Of a stretch of DNA of 64,000 nt, positions 12,501 to 22,890 are shown one piece after another (the first letter of the stretch is position 1; each line of letters opens with the position of its first letter). Origin of the DNA: Isoetes taiwanensis (taxonomy: Eukaryota; Streptophyta; Lycopodiopsida; Isoetales; Isoetaceae). The notes below the pieces were generated by a model that saw only the letters and a list, made by a program, of their open reading frames with translations, was not told the DNA's origin and searched no databases. Location of the stretch: NCBI GenBank assembly GCA_021234155.1, contig JAJEKV010000002.1:11646725-11710724 (forward strand), given 5' to 3'. The position numbers and the translations under genes are program-made.

Positions 12501-13439
12501 TTTGGGTTCGATTCCCAAAAAGCTTTTTTTTTAACAATTAAAAATCAATGCAAAATTCATAATATATTAGCTTTTAAATTGTGGTTTATAGTAATTTTTA
12601 TTTTAATGTGTGCCATGTGTCAACATTTGATTTGATAGAAGACATATTAAAACAATACCTTCTTTTTTCTACATGTAATACTAATGCTTTTTTATTTCAA
12701 AAGTATGCCACGGTCCATATTTGATTAGCTAGAATAATATTTTTTTATTTAAAAAGTATGCCACGGTCAATATCTCATTAGTTAAACAACCACATTAAAA
12801 AACATACATTTTTTCTACATGTTATAATATTATTTTTTACATGTCCTTATTTCGTGAAAACTATAGCTAGATTTCAATAACACATGTAGGGGTTTCGTGA
12901 ATAAAAAAAAAAAAGGCCATACGTGATTTTTTTAGTTTTGCAAAACAACACTTGAAACAACATGTCCACATTGCGTAAAAAGAACACTTGAAAACATCGA
13001 CTTTCTATTTCCTACGGTTCTTTTCTTTGTAGTGTTTTATTTCTAGTGTTGTAATTTAGTTTTTCGTGCAAGTGAGAATTAAAACCTACACGTGCTATTT
13101 TAAAGATAAACAACGATGGTTCCGCCTAAAAACAACAAATAAGGAAAAAGTACACGTTGACAAAATTCGTAAAAACCATGTCAATTTTCTCACGCATGGA
13201 TTTTTCTCGCCAAAAGACCACAAAGGGGAATTTCTGCCAAAACCAATGTCTCTTTGTGCAACCGGATAAACAGCCAATGTGGACTTTGGGGTTATTTTGG
13301 TGTTGTTTTTGGCATAAAACAACACTTCCTGCAGACAACTAAAAACAATTGTGGACCAAAAAATTGGGGTCGGGGCAGGATTGTTACCCCCGAAAAATGT
13401 AGCCTAGTCAGTTGTTATGCATTCACTCCCTTTACACGA
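9506..13439. other. Long intergenic stretch, no gene recognised
   Basis: About 3.9 kb without a supported gene. The longest open frame (10100-10489, minus) has no domain. A short direct duplication containing cctattggttaacttttccc lies near 11080-11180. From 12360 to 13100 the sequence becomes very AT-rich. No terminal repeats were found. Confidence 0.5.
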
Positions 13440-13765
13440 GTTGTAATTTAAGCATGTTGTCCAAATCCTTGTTACTTCCGAGCAGAAGGATCGAGGTTTC
13501 CCGGCTGGCTACATTTTTGCATTTGTGATCATCCTTTAAAGTTTGAAATATGAACATACATATTTTGCTATCAATAAGGCCTTACCTAAATGCCTTAAAC
13601 CATCAAACAGAAACAGATCAATGCAATGAATGTCGCGACCACTAGCCATGCAGATCGTGCAGACTTCGAAGGGAGTTATAAAGTACTCACCCGGCAAACT
13701 CAAAAGCATGTTTAGGCCAGTTACAAAGAATATCCAGGTATGTATCAGCATATACTCAGAATATG
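13440..13765 (+). repeat. Repeat r, first copy
   Basis: About 325 bp recurs nearly unchanged at 16986-17362 in the same orientation. Shared blocks include gagcagaaggatcgaggttt and gaagggagttataaagt, ending with ccctttatggacaac. The two copies flank segmental copy A. No coding content is seen. Confidence 0.85.
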
Positions 13766-14339
13766 CCCTTTATTCCACATGAGCGAGAGTTTGCCCTTTA
13801 TGGACAACCCAAAAAATTAGACATTGAAATCATTCGGCAGTAATAAGTTTGGTGCACTCTTTTATTAGGTCCCATAGGCCCATTGTCTCTAGGGACGATA
13901 AAAACCCATTCTATTCTATTCTTATTCTAAACTCATGATATCGAGTTATTGCTCTTTAAGTATGACAATTTAAGGATAAGAGTGTAATTATGTAATGTGT
14001 TCCTTATTGGGGGCAGTTTTGTACCATATGATTCTTTAAGATTTTGATCGCTCGATGTACTCCAAGGTTTTGGTAGAATTTTTGCAAGTAGTTGGTTTTA
14101 AGGGGGCGATGCCATGTTATTTGAGGGTATGATACAATGTAGAAGTTCATGATATCTAATGGTGCACGAAGGATTGGACCTAATACATGACCCTAGAAAA
14201 AGCATAATACACACTTTCATGTGCCATGAAGATTTTGCAATTATATGATTAATATATATATACAAGAAATTTAATGCGTCCTACGGCGCATTGTTCCAGT
14301 TTTAGCATGTTCTTACGGTGCAAGGCCCTGTCGTGCTCT

Positions 14340-15010
14340 AGGTAACCAATGATTCTACTGAGATTCTCTTGTGATTCCTCTATGTTCTTCAACATTCTAT
14401 TTACTATATCCATGAAGATTTCCCTAGATTCTCTTAGAATATTTTGATCGATGCGCTTACCCATGAGCATTTAGAACCTTCCAAAATAATCTATTTTGGA
14501 TCTGTGCAACATTTCTAAAACACTTTCTATTTTTAGACTCAGGCGCTTACCTGAGCATCTAGAACATTTTGTTTTTTCAAGATTTATATTGTACACCTTT
14601 ATTATGAAACATTTTAGAACATTCTATTGTGGCTCTTTGCAAAATCTTAAAAAAAACTCTAAGGTTTCATCAAGATTTTCTTAGATTCCCTTAGATATTA
14701 TGAAGATTCCCTTAGATTCAACTAGATTTTAAGAGATTCCCTTAGACTTGTAAATATCTTCCTAGATTCTCTTACAATTTATGAGATTTCCTTAGATTCC
14801 CTTTAATTCTCCTGGATTCCCTTATATTCTAGAAATTTCTAGAACATTCTAGAACTTTCTGGAACATTCTGAAACTTTCAAAACATCCTAGGACTTTCTG
14901 GAAGTATTTCCCTATTTTCTTACATTCCCGAAGATTTTCCTAGATTCTAGAACTTATTAGAACAATTTGGGACTTTCTGGAAGGATTCTCTAGGTTACTA
15001 TCTCGAATGT
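14340..15010. repeat. Low-complexity repeats resembling heat-shock elements
   Basis: The left part repeats cttagattccc and agattctctta motifs. At 14826-14880 there is an almost continuous alternation of TTC and GAA pentamers (ttctagaacattctagaac and similar). That spacing matches the nGAAn/nTTCn heat-shock factor site. No gene lies next to it, so a regulatory role is doubtful. Confidence 0.5.
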
Positions 15011-15104
15011 TATATTCTATTTTATCTTAATTAGGACATTACCCTTAAGTATATTTGAATCTTAATTAGGACATTACCCTTAAGTATATTTGAAACATAA
15101 TTAT

Positions 15105-15405
15105 TTTGTTTAAGGTCCAAGCTAGACTAGTCCTGTACAGAATAGGCTTAGCCATCCCACTGCCGATCAAGGCAACCAAAGTGGAAGACACGTATAGGCT
15201 TTTAAGTTCTACCACGCCTTGGGGATCATCATCGATAACCCCAAAGAACCAACTCCCAAAGCTAAACATACACCGGCCGGGTTTGAACCCCCAACCAAAT
15301 GCACATTTATTTTGGCATTACTAGGCCTATACCAACTCACCACACATCCGCTGGGCAAAAACTTAGCCATACATGCACACTTTGTAGGCGTGATACCTCC
15401 TAGCC
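15105..15405 (-). mobile_element. tRNA-derived SINE (minus strand)
   Basis: On the minus strand the head begins near 15360. It carries an A box TGGTGAGTTGG (15332-15342) and a B box GGTTCAAACCC (15279-15289), both exact matches to the pol III consensus. The body continues down to about 15105. The same sequence occurs three more times at 17.8-19.1 kb, which supports a mobile family rather than a lone tRNA pseudogene. No long tail is seen at its 3' end. Confidence 0.75.
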
Positions 15406-15414
15406 TTATGATGT

Positions 15415-15417
<3 letters not shown>

Positions 15418-15446
<29 letters not shown>
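15418..15446. repeat. Poly(T) tract
   Basis: A run of 29 T residues. It may be the tail of a minus-strand retroposon whose body lies to the right, but no element was recognised there. Confidence 0.7.
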
Positions 15447-15447
<1 letters not shown>

Positions 15448-15927
15448 TATTTAGAATGGGGGGCTAGGGGGTTAATGACCAGGGTTCGACTTCCCCCAAT
15501 AACATAAAAAATTTTAAAAGCCTTCCTTAAAATTTGTTGAAAATACCAAGGCCCGAAAGCATGCAATGTGAGCAGAGGATTCGGGACCAAGGATTATGAT
15601 CAACTGACCGAGGATCATGTAGGATATATCTAAAGCAACGGAGCCGCCGGATTTTGGACCGACGGTCGTGATCAGATCAACCTGGACCGTGAGGGATCAA
15701 GGGTACACATATTATATATAAACTCCCAAGCCATCTCACCAGTAGGATACGCCCCAAAGCCACGCGGAGCCGGGCTTGATTGGAACGGACTGGCCGGATA
15801 AGCGCGACAAACATAAGAACATATATAGAGCAGATAGATAGATAGATATTGATCTTTGACATGTAGTCCAAGTATTAAATTGAGGCATAGCCTCACTTAA
15901 ATGCAGATACTTGCAATTAAAGGATCC

Positions 15928-15963
15928 ATATAGTAAAATAGAATAGAATAGAATAGAATATAG
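15928..15963 (-). mobile_element. Tail-only retro-insertion, (ATTCT)n
   Basis: Copy B reads catatag directly into tgcagc. In copy A about 30 bp of AATAG units is inserted there, flanked by atatag on both sides (15928-15933 and 15958-15963). On the minus strand this is the (ATTCT)n tail of the local LINE/SINE family with no element body. Confidence 0.65.
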
Positions 15964-16500
15964 TGCAGCTCCACCCTCGCAGGAAAACAACCTAGTAAAC
16001 ATGAAATTGCGCCTTTAACAATTGTACACCAACTAAATGAGGTTCAATTGAACATGCATGGAAAATGATAAGGGCACCATTCCTATATTATAGGGTTATG
16101 GTGACCCTTGTGAAAGGTGGTATAGAACATATACCATCCTATTTGTATAATCCCTATGCAAAGAGTCAGATGTAACAATTGAGACGTTTTTACACCCATC
16201 TGCTTTCACCAAATAAACTCTCGATGCAATTAAAATTACACCTGAAAAACCACAAACGACACTATTCAAATGACAACATCCCCCTCCCTTCAAGGCCCCT
16301 GGCCCCGGCCCCTCGCCATTCCTCAAAATCCCACCCTTGTTTTTTTATTGAAATCCTAAGAAGCCGTAAAAAGTTTTGGTTTCGTTCCAAAAAAAAAAAA
16401 AATTTGTTTCATGAAATGCTAAGGAGCCTTCCGTGGACGATAAAAATACCTTCCTTCCTTCCTTCCTTAAGGCCTTACTTAAGTCAAAGGTATTGATCCA

Positions 16501-16618
16501 AGAGCTTATGAAAGAGATACACATGTTTTGTGGGTACTCGCTCAAGTGTGGGCAGGAGTACCCTAATATCGCTCATCTTTGTATTTATTTTGGATAAATA
16601 TTAGTTATTTGATCCTTC

Positions 16619-16651
<33 letters not shown>

Positions 16652-16662
16652 TTATGAAAGAA
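16501..16662 (+). mobile_element. 5'-truncated LINE/SINE insertion with target-site duplication
   Basis: About 130 bp of retroelement 3' end finishes with gttatttgatccttca and a run of about 29 A. It is flanked by agagcttatgaaaga at 16501-16515 and 16647-16661. Copy B, at about 35300-35325, has the uninterrupted target. This is a clear recent retrotransposition event. Confidence 0.85.
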
Positions 16663-16886
16663 ATTAATGGTAGCACCTCATAACTAAACCTTGGATATTG
16701 TATACAACTGCAAACACGTATAATTAAATGTTATATTAGGAATTGTATTCGTATAGACATTTCATCAAAGGTGCTTGTGCTCGCTATCATTTATAGGTTC
16801 CAATTGGTTAACAATTAGTATTTTATGTAAAATTTTAGCTCGACCTTCATTACTTATATAATTTATTTATGCCTAAATAAATCAAC

Positions 16887-16942
16887 ATTTTAGCCATATA
16901 GAATAAGAATGAATAAGAATAAGAATGATTTTAGCCATATAG
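16887..16942 (-). mobile_element. Tail-only retro-insertion with 15-bp duplication
   Basis: A 26-bp block of GAATAA-type repeats (16902-16927) lies between two perfect copies of ATTTTAGCCATATAG (16887-16901 and 16928-16942). Copy B has a single copy of that 15-mer and nothing else. The insert therefore consists only of a simple-repeat tail on the minus strand. Confidence 0.8.
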
Positions 16943-16985
16943 AAGATGGCTCATGACATTGGACTACAACTTACATGGTATGTGG

Positions 16986-17362
16986 TAATTTAAGCGAGTT
17001 GTCCAAACCCTTATTACTTTCGAGCAGAAGGATCGAGGTTTCCCGGCTGGCTACATTTTTGCATTTGTGTCCATCCTTAAAGTTTGAAATATGAACTTTA
17101 AACAAGAACATACATATTCTACTATCAATAAGGCCTTACGTAAATGCCTTAAACCATCTGGCAGAAACAGATCAATGCAATGAATGTCACAACCACTTGC
17201 CATCGCAGATTATGCAGACTTCGAAGGGAGTTATAAAGTGCTTACCCGGCAAACTCAACAGCATGTTTAGGCCAGTTACAAAGAATATCCAGGTATGTAT
17301 CAGCATATATCCAGAATATGTCCTTTATTCCACATGAGCAAGAGTTTGCCCTTTATGGACAA
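16986..17362 (+). repeat. Repeat r, second copy, cut by the CACTA-like element
   Basis: Matches 13440-13765 up to ccctttatggacaa, where CACTACAAAAAC begins. In the first copy the sequence continues with cccaaaaaattag. The match therefore gives the exact left boundary of the inserted element. Confidence 0.85.
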
Positions 17363-17810
17363 CACTACAAAAACTTTGGTCTCGCTATTTACATCTATTA
17401 CGATGTCCGTGACGCCGCTTGAACGCCGATGAACGACGCCAAAAAGTCGATAACGACGTTTCCATAACGAACGCCCCCGCACGCCGCTTTACGACGCGCG
17501 CGCTGTCACATATACGCTGTAAGAATCCAAGGCCGCCTTAAAGCGACGACGAACGCCGCTCAACGAGACGTACATCGGTTGCCACGCAGCCACCGGCCGG
17601 GCGAAGTGCTGCGTCGACGCGGCAGCCCACGTGTTTGACGCCGCTTAACGCACGCCACCACACGGTAGCCACGCCGTCGAAGGCCAACAAGCAGCCAGGC
17701 CAAGGGCCGACATGGCGCCCACGACATCGCCGCCGCTTAACGCACGCCGCATAAGAGCGCCACGAAGCAACGCCGCTTTTGTATTAAAAAAAAAAAAAAG
17801 CAACACAAGT

Positions 17811-19095
17811 AGCCAAGAAACCAGCCACAAAGAATCAGAACTAACTTTATCGGGTCTAGACTAGTCTTTTACGCATCAGCTAGTTTTTGTCCCAATCGCC
17901 AATGAGCGCCTAAAGTGGAGGACATGTATAGGCTTTTAAGTTCTACCACGTGGGATCATGGCCAGATAACCCCAAAGAACTAACTCCCAAATATAACATA
18001 CACCGGCCTGTTTGAACCCCACCAATTGCACATTTATTTTGGCATTACTAGGCCTATACCAACTCACCACACATCCGTTGGGCAAAACTTTGGCCATACA
18101 TGACACTTTGTAGGCGTGATTAAATCCCACCTTGAGGAAGTTTTCGGATCCTAGGGGCAACTCTAGGGGCATCGCCGAACCTAGGCCATCTCCTAGTGTC
18201 GCTTGCAATGTATGACTTTTTGGGCATCCTAGGACCAGAAAGCTTTTTAGACAAGAACCAAGAAACTAACTTTTATCGGGTCTAGACTAGTCTTTTTACA
18301 TTCAGCTAGTTTTTGTCCCACCGCCAACGAAAGCGTAAAGTGGAGGACATGTATAGGCTTTTAAGTTCTACCACGTCGGATCATGGGTCAGATAACCCCG
18401 GCAGAACCAACTCCCAAATATAAATATACACGGCCGGATTTGAACCCCACCAAGTGCACATTTATTTTGGCATTACTAGGCCTATACCAACTCACCACAC
18501 ATCTGGGCGTAACTTTGGCCATGCACACTTTGTAGGCAAGATTAAATCCCACCTTTGAGGAAGTTTCTTGATCCTAGGGGCTTAGGAAGGCCACCAGCTT
18601 AGTGCCGCCCTCGCCAATGACTTTTTGGGCATCCTAGGACCAGAGCTTTAGGATGTAAAGAACCAAGAAAACCAAAATACCTGTGAATCGAAACTAACTT
18701 TTATCGGTCTAGATCAGTCTTTTTTGCACTAGCTTGTTTTTGTCCCATCGTTAACGAGCACATGTATAGCTTTTAAGTTCTACCACGTCGGGGATCATGG
18801 TCAGCAACCCCAAGAAGCAACTCCCAAATATAAACATACAGGTTTGAACCCCTACCAAGTGTGCACATTTATTTTGACATTACTAGGCCTATACCAACTC
18901 ACCACACATCCGCTGAGCAAAACTTTGGCCATACATGCACACTTTGTAGGCCGGTGGATTAAATCCCCCACCTTGAGGAAGTTTTCTGATCCTAGGGCAA
19001 CTCTAGGGGCATCGGGAACCTAGCGTGGCCACCAAATTTAGTGCCGCCGCCATTATGACTTTTGGGCATCCTAGGACCAGAGGGCTTTAGACCTC
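17811..19095 (-). repeat. Three tandem SINE-containing units
   Basis: Units of about 410-440 bp at 17811-18248, 18249-18655 and 18656-19095 each contain the minus-strand tRNA-like head seen at 15.1 kb. In the + reading the order is tttgaaccccacc, then ggcattactaggcctatacc, then aactcaccacacatc. Each unit ends with gggcatcctaggaccag. Tandem copies with identical joints point to local amplification inside the CACTA-like element rather than three separate insertions. Confidence 0.8.
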
Positions 19096-19159
19096 GCTTA
19101 GTAGCACAAACCCATATTAGCCCAAAAAGAGTGTTATATATTTCTACTAGCATTTTTTT

Positions 19160-20270
19160 TTTTTTTTTTTTTTTTTTATAAATTGAAAAAAATAATAGTA
19201 ATACATTTATTATGAATGAAGTTAATACATTTAATATTAAAGCCTATAAAATGAATTTAACCAATAAAGAAATATAAGATTTTAACGCCATTAAATGATG
19301 TCGCTTAAAATATATTAAAAAATACAAAAACAAATGAAGCCCCAATTTTTTAGCTAAATACATTAATCAATAAATTAAGCTAAATACATTAATCAATACA
19401 TTAAGCATATTGAAAATTAAATGCTTACCCGAACAGGAGGCAAAGTTGTTTTGCACAAACAACGATTTGCTAGGAGTGTACATGCAAAACAATAAATTCA
19501 ATGATTAGTAAAATATTAGTATAAATAAACAACTTAAAGGAAAAAAAAAAATGGAAAATCAATGGGGAGGGTGGTTTCAATGACGCCCCTTCTTGGATAA
19601 CAATTTAACCTAAATAAAGCATTAGTATTTTATTAGCGTATTGAAAAAATTAAATCCCACTGAAGAGGTGCCAAGTTGTTTTGCAAGAACAACACATTTT
19701 GCTAGGAGGTACATGCAAAAACAAAAAATTCAATGATTAGAAAGAAATAGTATAAAAAACTAATAAGGAAAAAATTTTGAAAGAAGAAGGGTCTCGCCTT
19801 TTAACGACGCCTTCTTAGATGGAAAAAAAAATAGAAGAAGAATGGAAGAATTCAAGAAGAAAAGGCTAAGAAGAAGAGGAGGAACCCAAAATGGAGAGGA
19901 AGAATAATAAGAAGATGAAGTTGCAAGAGGAGGATTAAGAGTAAGAATTTGAACAAGAGGAGGAAGAAGTAGTATAAGAGGAGGAAGAATCAAGAAGAAG
20001 ATGACAAAGGAATGGAAGAATATGTATGGAAGAAGGATGCAAGAATGGAAGAAGAAGAATGAAGGTTGAAGGAAGAACAAACAACAAATACAAAAAAGCC
20101 CTAAATCTACCCAAAAACAAGTTTAGATTCAAAAACGAAGTTGGTTGATCCGTACGCGATACCTTATGAAGTTTTGTCTTACACTTAGAATAGACCCAAA
20201 GTAGACCCGCTACCGAAAATCGCCTCAAAAACGCCTCCATAAGCTTTGCTTGAAAATAAGTTTACGGATT
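19160..20270. other. AT-rich and GAA-rich interior of the CACTA-like element
   Basis: A T tract near 19152-19178 is followed by AT-rich DNA in which a segment of about 220 bp is duplicated (compare 19430-19550 with 19650-19770, sharing gttgttttgca and attcaatgattag). From 19820 to 20070 the + strand is strongly purine-rich with GAAGAA repeats. Open frames here are composition artefacts. Confidence 0.55.
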
Positions 20271-20391
20271 ACCACTGCTTTTGATGAAATCACGTGTCGT
20301 CATTTAACGACGTCGTGATGTCGTTAAACGATGCACAAAACATTGTTGAACGACGTTTATAACGACGTTTTTTTTTTTTTTTACGACGACC

Positions 20392-20422
<31 letters not shown>

Positions 20423-20487
20423 CAGACACCAGCCTCTACCGGCCTACAACCTTTTTCTTGCAATCTAGCCATCCACGTAATTTTCAT

Positions 20488-20664
20488 GTCATCAAAATCT
20501 GATGTGGCTTATTTTGCACCATCATATCTTGGCTTTTGCAAATGTAAGGCCAGGAAAATTAGAAAATCTGCCAAAAATGTCATCAAAATCTGATGTGGCT
20601 TATTTTGCACCATCAGATCTTGGCTTTTGCATAAGGCCAGGAAAATTAGAAAATCTGCCAAAAA
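20488..20664 (+). repeat. Two tandem copies of about 90 bp upstream of the CBM20 exons
   Basis: Unit one is 20488-20578 and unit two 20579-20664, both starting gtcatcaaaatctgatgtgg and ending gaaaatctgccaaaaatg. They lie 260-430 bp before the CBM20 start codon and could be in its promoter. No known element was recognised. Confidence 0.8.
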
Positions 20665-20920
20665 TGGGCACGGAGATAGAAAGGGTCACGGAGTAACTTC
20701 CTTTTCTTTTTTTCAAGCCTCCTTTCGAGCTCTGTCGAAGAGCTTTCGGCGTGGTTTTTTTCCCTTGTTTATTTTAACTATTCCAGTTCCGTCCAAGCTT
20801 CCAAATGCATCACAATTGTTGGGTTTTCCTCCGCTAAGCTCACTCTTTTTTAGCTATTCAGGCCTCCCTGTCTGAATTTAGTCTTTCCATCTTCTAGGCT
20901 CTATTGCATCGCTCAGCTAA

Positions 20921-21521
20921 ATGGAGGTGTCTGCATCTCGCCATTTTTGTTCCGGAGGCCTGTATAGAAATAATACTTTCAAGCCCAATGAGCTCTGCAG
21001 AGCGACGCTCTTTATGTCTAGGATCAAACAGAGCGAATCCAGACTTGTTTTGGCTCGAATCCCCTTATCCTTGCGATTTTCGAGATCTTCTCGTCTTCCA
21101 GTCCTGGCATCGAAGGTTTGTTTTTACTTTTAACTTTGTTTTGAGCTCTTCAGTGTATGGAAGAATCTGATATTGTGCTTCTTAATTTTACAGGTTGAGG
21201 GAGACCTAAAACCTGACGGTATGTTGTCTGTTGTACCATGAAATTTGATATGTCGTCACGATCACCATGCATGTGCATGATGAACTTATAGACGCTTATG
21301 TTGTTTCTTTCGTTTTGTTTTTTGAATCAGTCTCAGAAACTGTGGAGACTTCCGTAGATTTGGAGACAATCAAAGTAACTTTCTTGTTGGAACGGGAATG
21401 CAAATTTGGTGAGCAGTTTTCTGTAGCTGGAGACGATCCTCTATTGGGATCATGGGATCCAACATCTTCACGAGATAGAGGAACACTAGGAAAGATTTGC
21501 AAATTCACAGTACTTAAGTAA
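20921..21521 (+). CDS. Plastid-type CBM20 starch-binding protein, partial gene (3 exons)
   Basis: Exons: 20921-21115, 21194-21218, and 21331 to about 21520. All introns have GT-AG ends and the phases agree (65 codons, then 25 nt, then a frame that completes a Val codon). Residues 1-65 are rich in Ser, Arg and Leu with few acids, which fits a chloroplast transit peptide. Exon 3 encodes the first half of a CBM20 starch-binding domain: IKVTFLLERECKFGEQFSVA, then GDDPLLGSWDPTS. CBM20 proteins bind starch granules or glucans. The usual second half (the conserved Trp region after the DPT motif) is absent: the frame degrades after DPTSS and stops at about 21521. Either a further exon is spliced from near 21470 and I cannot find it, or the gene is truncated. 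The M14 carboxypeptidase exons follow 400 bp downstream on the same strand. Confidence 0.6.
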
Positions 21522-21932
21522 AACATATCTAGTCCTTTTAAACTTTTGAATCTTCCATGTTTATGCACAAGGAACTATATGATTTTAAACTTTATTTCCA
21601 TCCATTACGCTCTAAACAAGCAAACCAGTGCAGTATGAAGGGTCTGTCTGCATCATGCTGTATGCCACCCATATCATCGCTCCTTGTAGGAAGCTACTTG
21701 GTCAAAACGAAAATTTCTTGGAAGTATAAAGATTGTAAGCCTGGTAAATTTATCACTGGAAAGAAGGGCTAAACTAGAGAGCAAAACTGGAAAGGAATTT
21801 GCTAGCCTGGCTTTAGGAAAATGAGGAGACTCTGCTGCATATTTGTTCATTCGTTTCTGCATAATTTAATATTGTCCAACTAAATCTACATTTATGAAGC
21901 ATATAAGTTGCTTTGATTAAGGAACATTACAG

Positions 21933-22890
21933 GTAGAGGTGTAGATACAAATCGCAACTGGGGTGTAAGTTGGGGAAACAGGGAAAAGGTAAAACTGTGA
22001 AATATTGTTGACAAAGCATCATCTTCTTCGTTTGCTAGCTTGGCACTCAATGCAGCATGTGTCTTGTTACAACTTGTGAGCATGCAAGGTTTTGAATGAT
22101 GTGAAGGTTTTTGCAGGATTATGATCCCAATGAAGAAAATCCGGGAACAGAACCATTCAGTGAACCCAAAGTCAGAATCTTACAACAAATTATGAAGTCA
22201 TTTCGACCTCATCTTTGGGTGAACGTTCATTCTGGAATGCAGGTATATGACAAGCCAGAAGATTCTGAAATGCATGGTTATATGATTAATATACTACTGT
22301 AATGGATAATTGAACTAAAGCTGGTCCTTTTAGAGAATATTGTTTTGTCTATACTTGAAAGAACAGGAAGGAAATAGGATTATGCCATATAGGTGCCCTT
22401 CCACGTACAATGCTGCTTGTGAGAACCATCAACTCTTGAGGCGCTTAGCAGGTTTAATTGTCAGCTATTGGCGATCTGAGGAATGGTTTCCTTATATCAT
22501 TACTTTATGCCACTGTGGGTGCCTTGTAAGAGGTTCAAGATGAGCCAGCCATGCATTCCTTTCGTATGGCAACTATAGGACTGCCCCATTCAATGAACTC
22601 CTGATAAAACACTATTCGTAGTCGTTCTTTAAGAGTGACTTGGGAATTGCCTATCCAAGGACTAATAATAGCTATCTCAACTGATTTTGGGTAATACTCT
22701 TTGTTTAGGTTGTTTATCTTTTTTAAATTTAGCCAATGCTTTGCAGGCACTATTCATGCCATATGACCATAAAAGGGCCATTCCAGATGATGCTGGAGGG
22801 GAAATTATGAATTACCTACTGAACAACTTGAATAGGCTGCATTGCAATAATAGCCGTGTCGTAGGTTCAGGTGGCGGTTCAGTTGGATAA
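21933..22890 (+). pseudogene. M14 zinc carboxypeptidase, internal exons only
   Basis: Three exons are recognisable. 21933-21988 encodes RGVDTNRNWGVSWGNREK. 22117-22242 encodes DYDPNEENPGTEP, then FRPHLWVNVHSGMQ. 22747-22890 encodes ALFMPYDHKRAIPDD and then GSGGGSVG. Junctions are GT-AG and in frame. This matches plant M14 metallocarboxypeptidases, which remove C-terminal residues. NRNW carries the substrate-binding Asn-Arg pair and NVHSG the third zinc-ligand His. The N-terminal part with the HxxE zinc ligands was not found upstream. At the other end a TAA (22888-22890) stands where the family continues with a Tyr and the HGT segment, and the catalytic Glu region was not found. I read it as a truncated gene. 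It could be functional only if remote exons exist. Confidence 0.6.

Larger units (their letters stand above)
14256..15847. mobile_element. Insertion private to copy A
   Basis: Copy B runs straight across this point (34390-34400), so about 1.6 kb has been inserted in A or removed from B. The block holds a low-complexity run built on ttctagaa and cttagattccc (14340-15010), a tRNA-derived SINE (15110-15405) and a T run (15418-15446). A GATA tract at 15836-15847 marks the right edge. The overall class is unknown. Confidence 0.5.
13866..16981 (+). repeat. Segmental duplication, copy A
   Basis: Collinear with copy B at 32802-35625. Shared blocks are 13866-14125 with 32802-33088, 14130-14255 with 34271-34390, 15848-16410 with 34400-34925, and 16470-16981 with 35280-35620. 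Between them each copy carries private insertions. A has about 1.6 kb at 14256-15847 plus three small retro-insertions. B has a dimeric insert at 33115-34270 and about 350 bp at 34925-35280. The match begins at aggtcccataggcccattgt, a retroelement 3' end with an (ATTCT)n tail. Confidence 0.85.
17363..20422. mobile_element. CACTA-like (En/Spm-type) non-autonomous DNA transposon
   Basis: The left end is CACTACAAAAAC at 17363, the standard CACTA terminus, inserted into repeat r. Subterminal regions on both sides are full of ACGACG/CGTCGT-containing motifs (17395-17530 and 20280-20390). CACTA elements are known for such subterminal transposase-binding repeats. The interior has no transposase, only three SINE copies, T tracts and an AT-rich duplicated stretch. 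I could not find an intact right terminus (expected TTTTTGTAGTG); the right end near 20422 is set by the last subterminal repeat and a poly(T). Confidence 0.65.

Noticed and set aside
17300-17482. Short frames in the subterminal ACGACG region
   Set aside because: Repeat composition of a CACTA end explains them.
19760-20240. Phe/Leu/Ser-rich frames on the minus strand
   Set aside because: They are translations of a GAA-rich purine tract.
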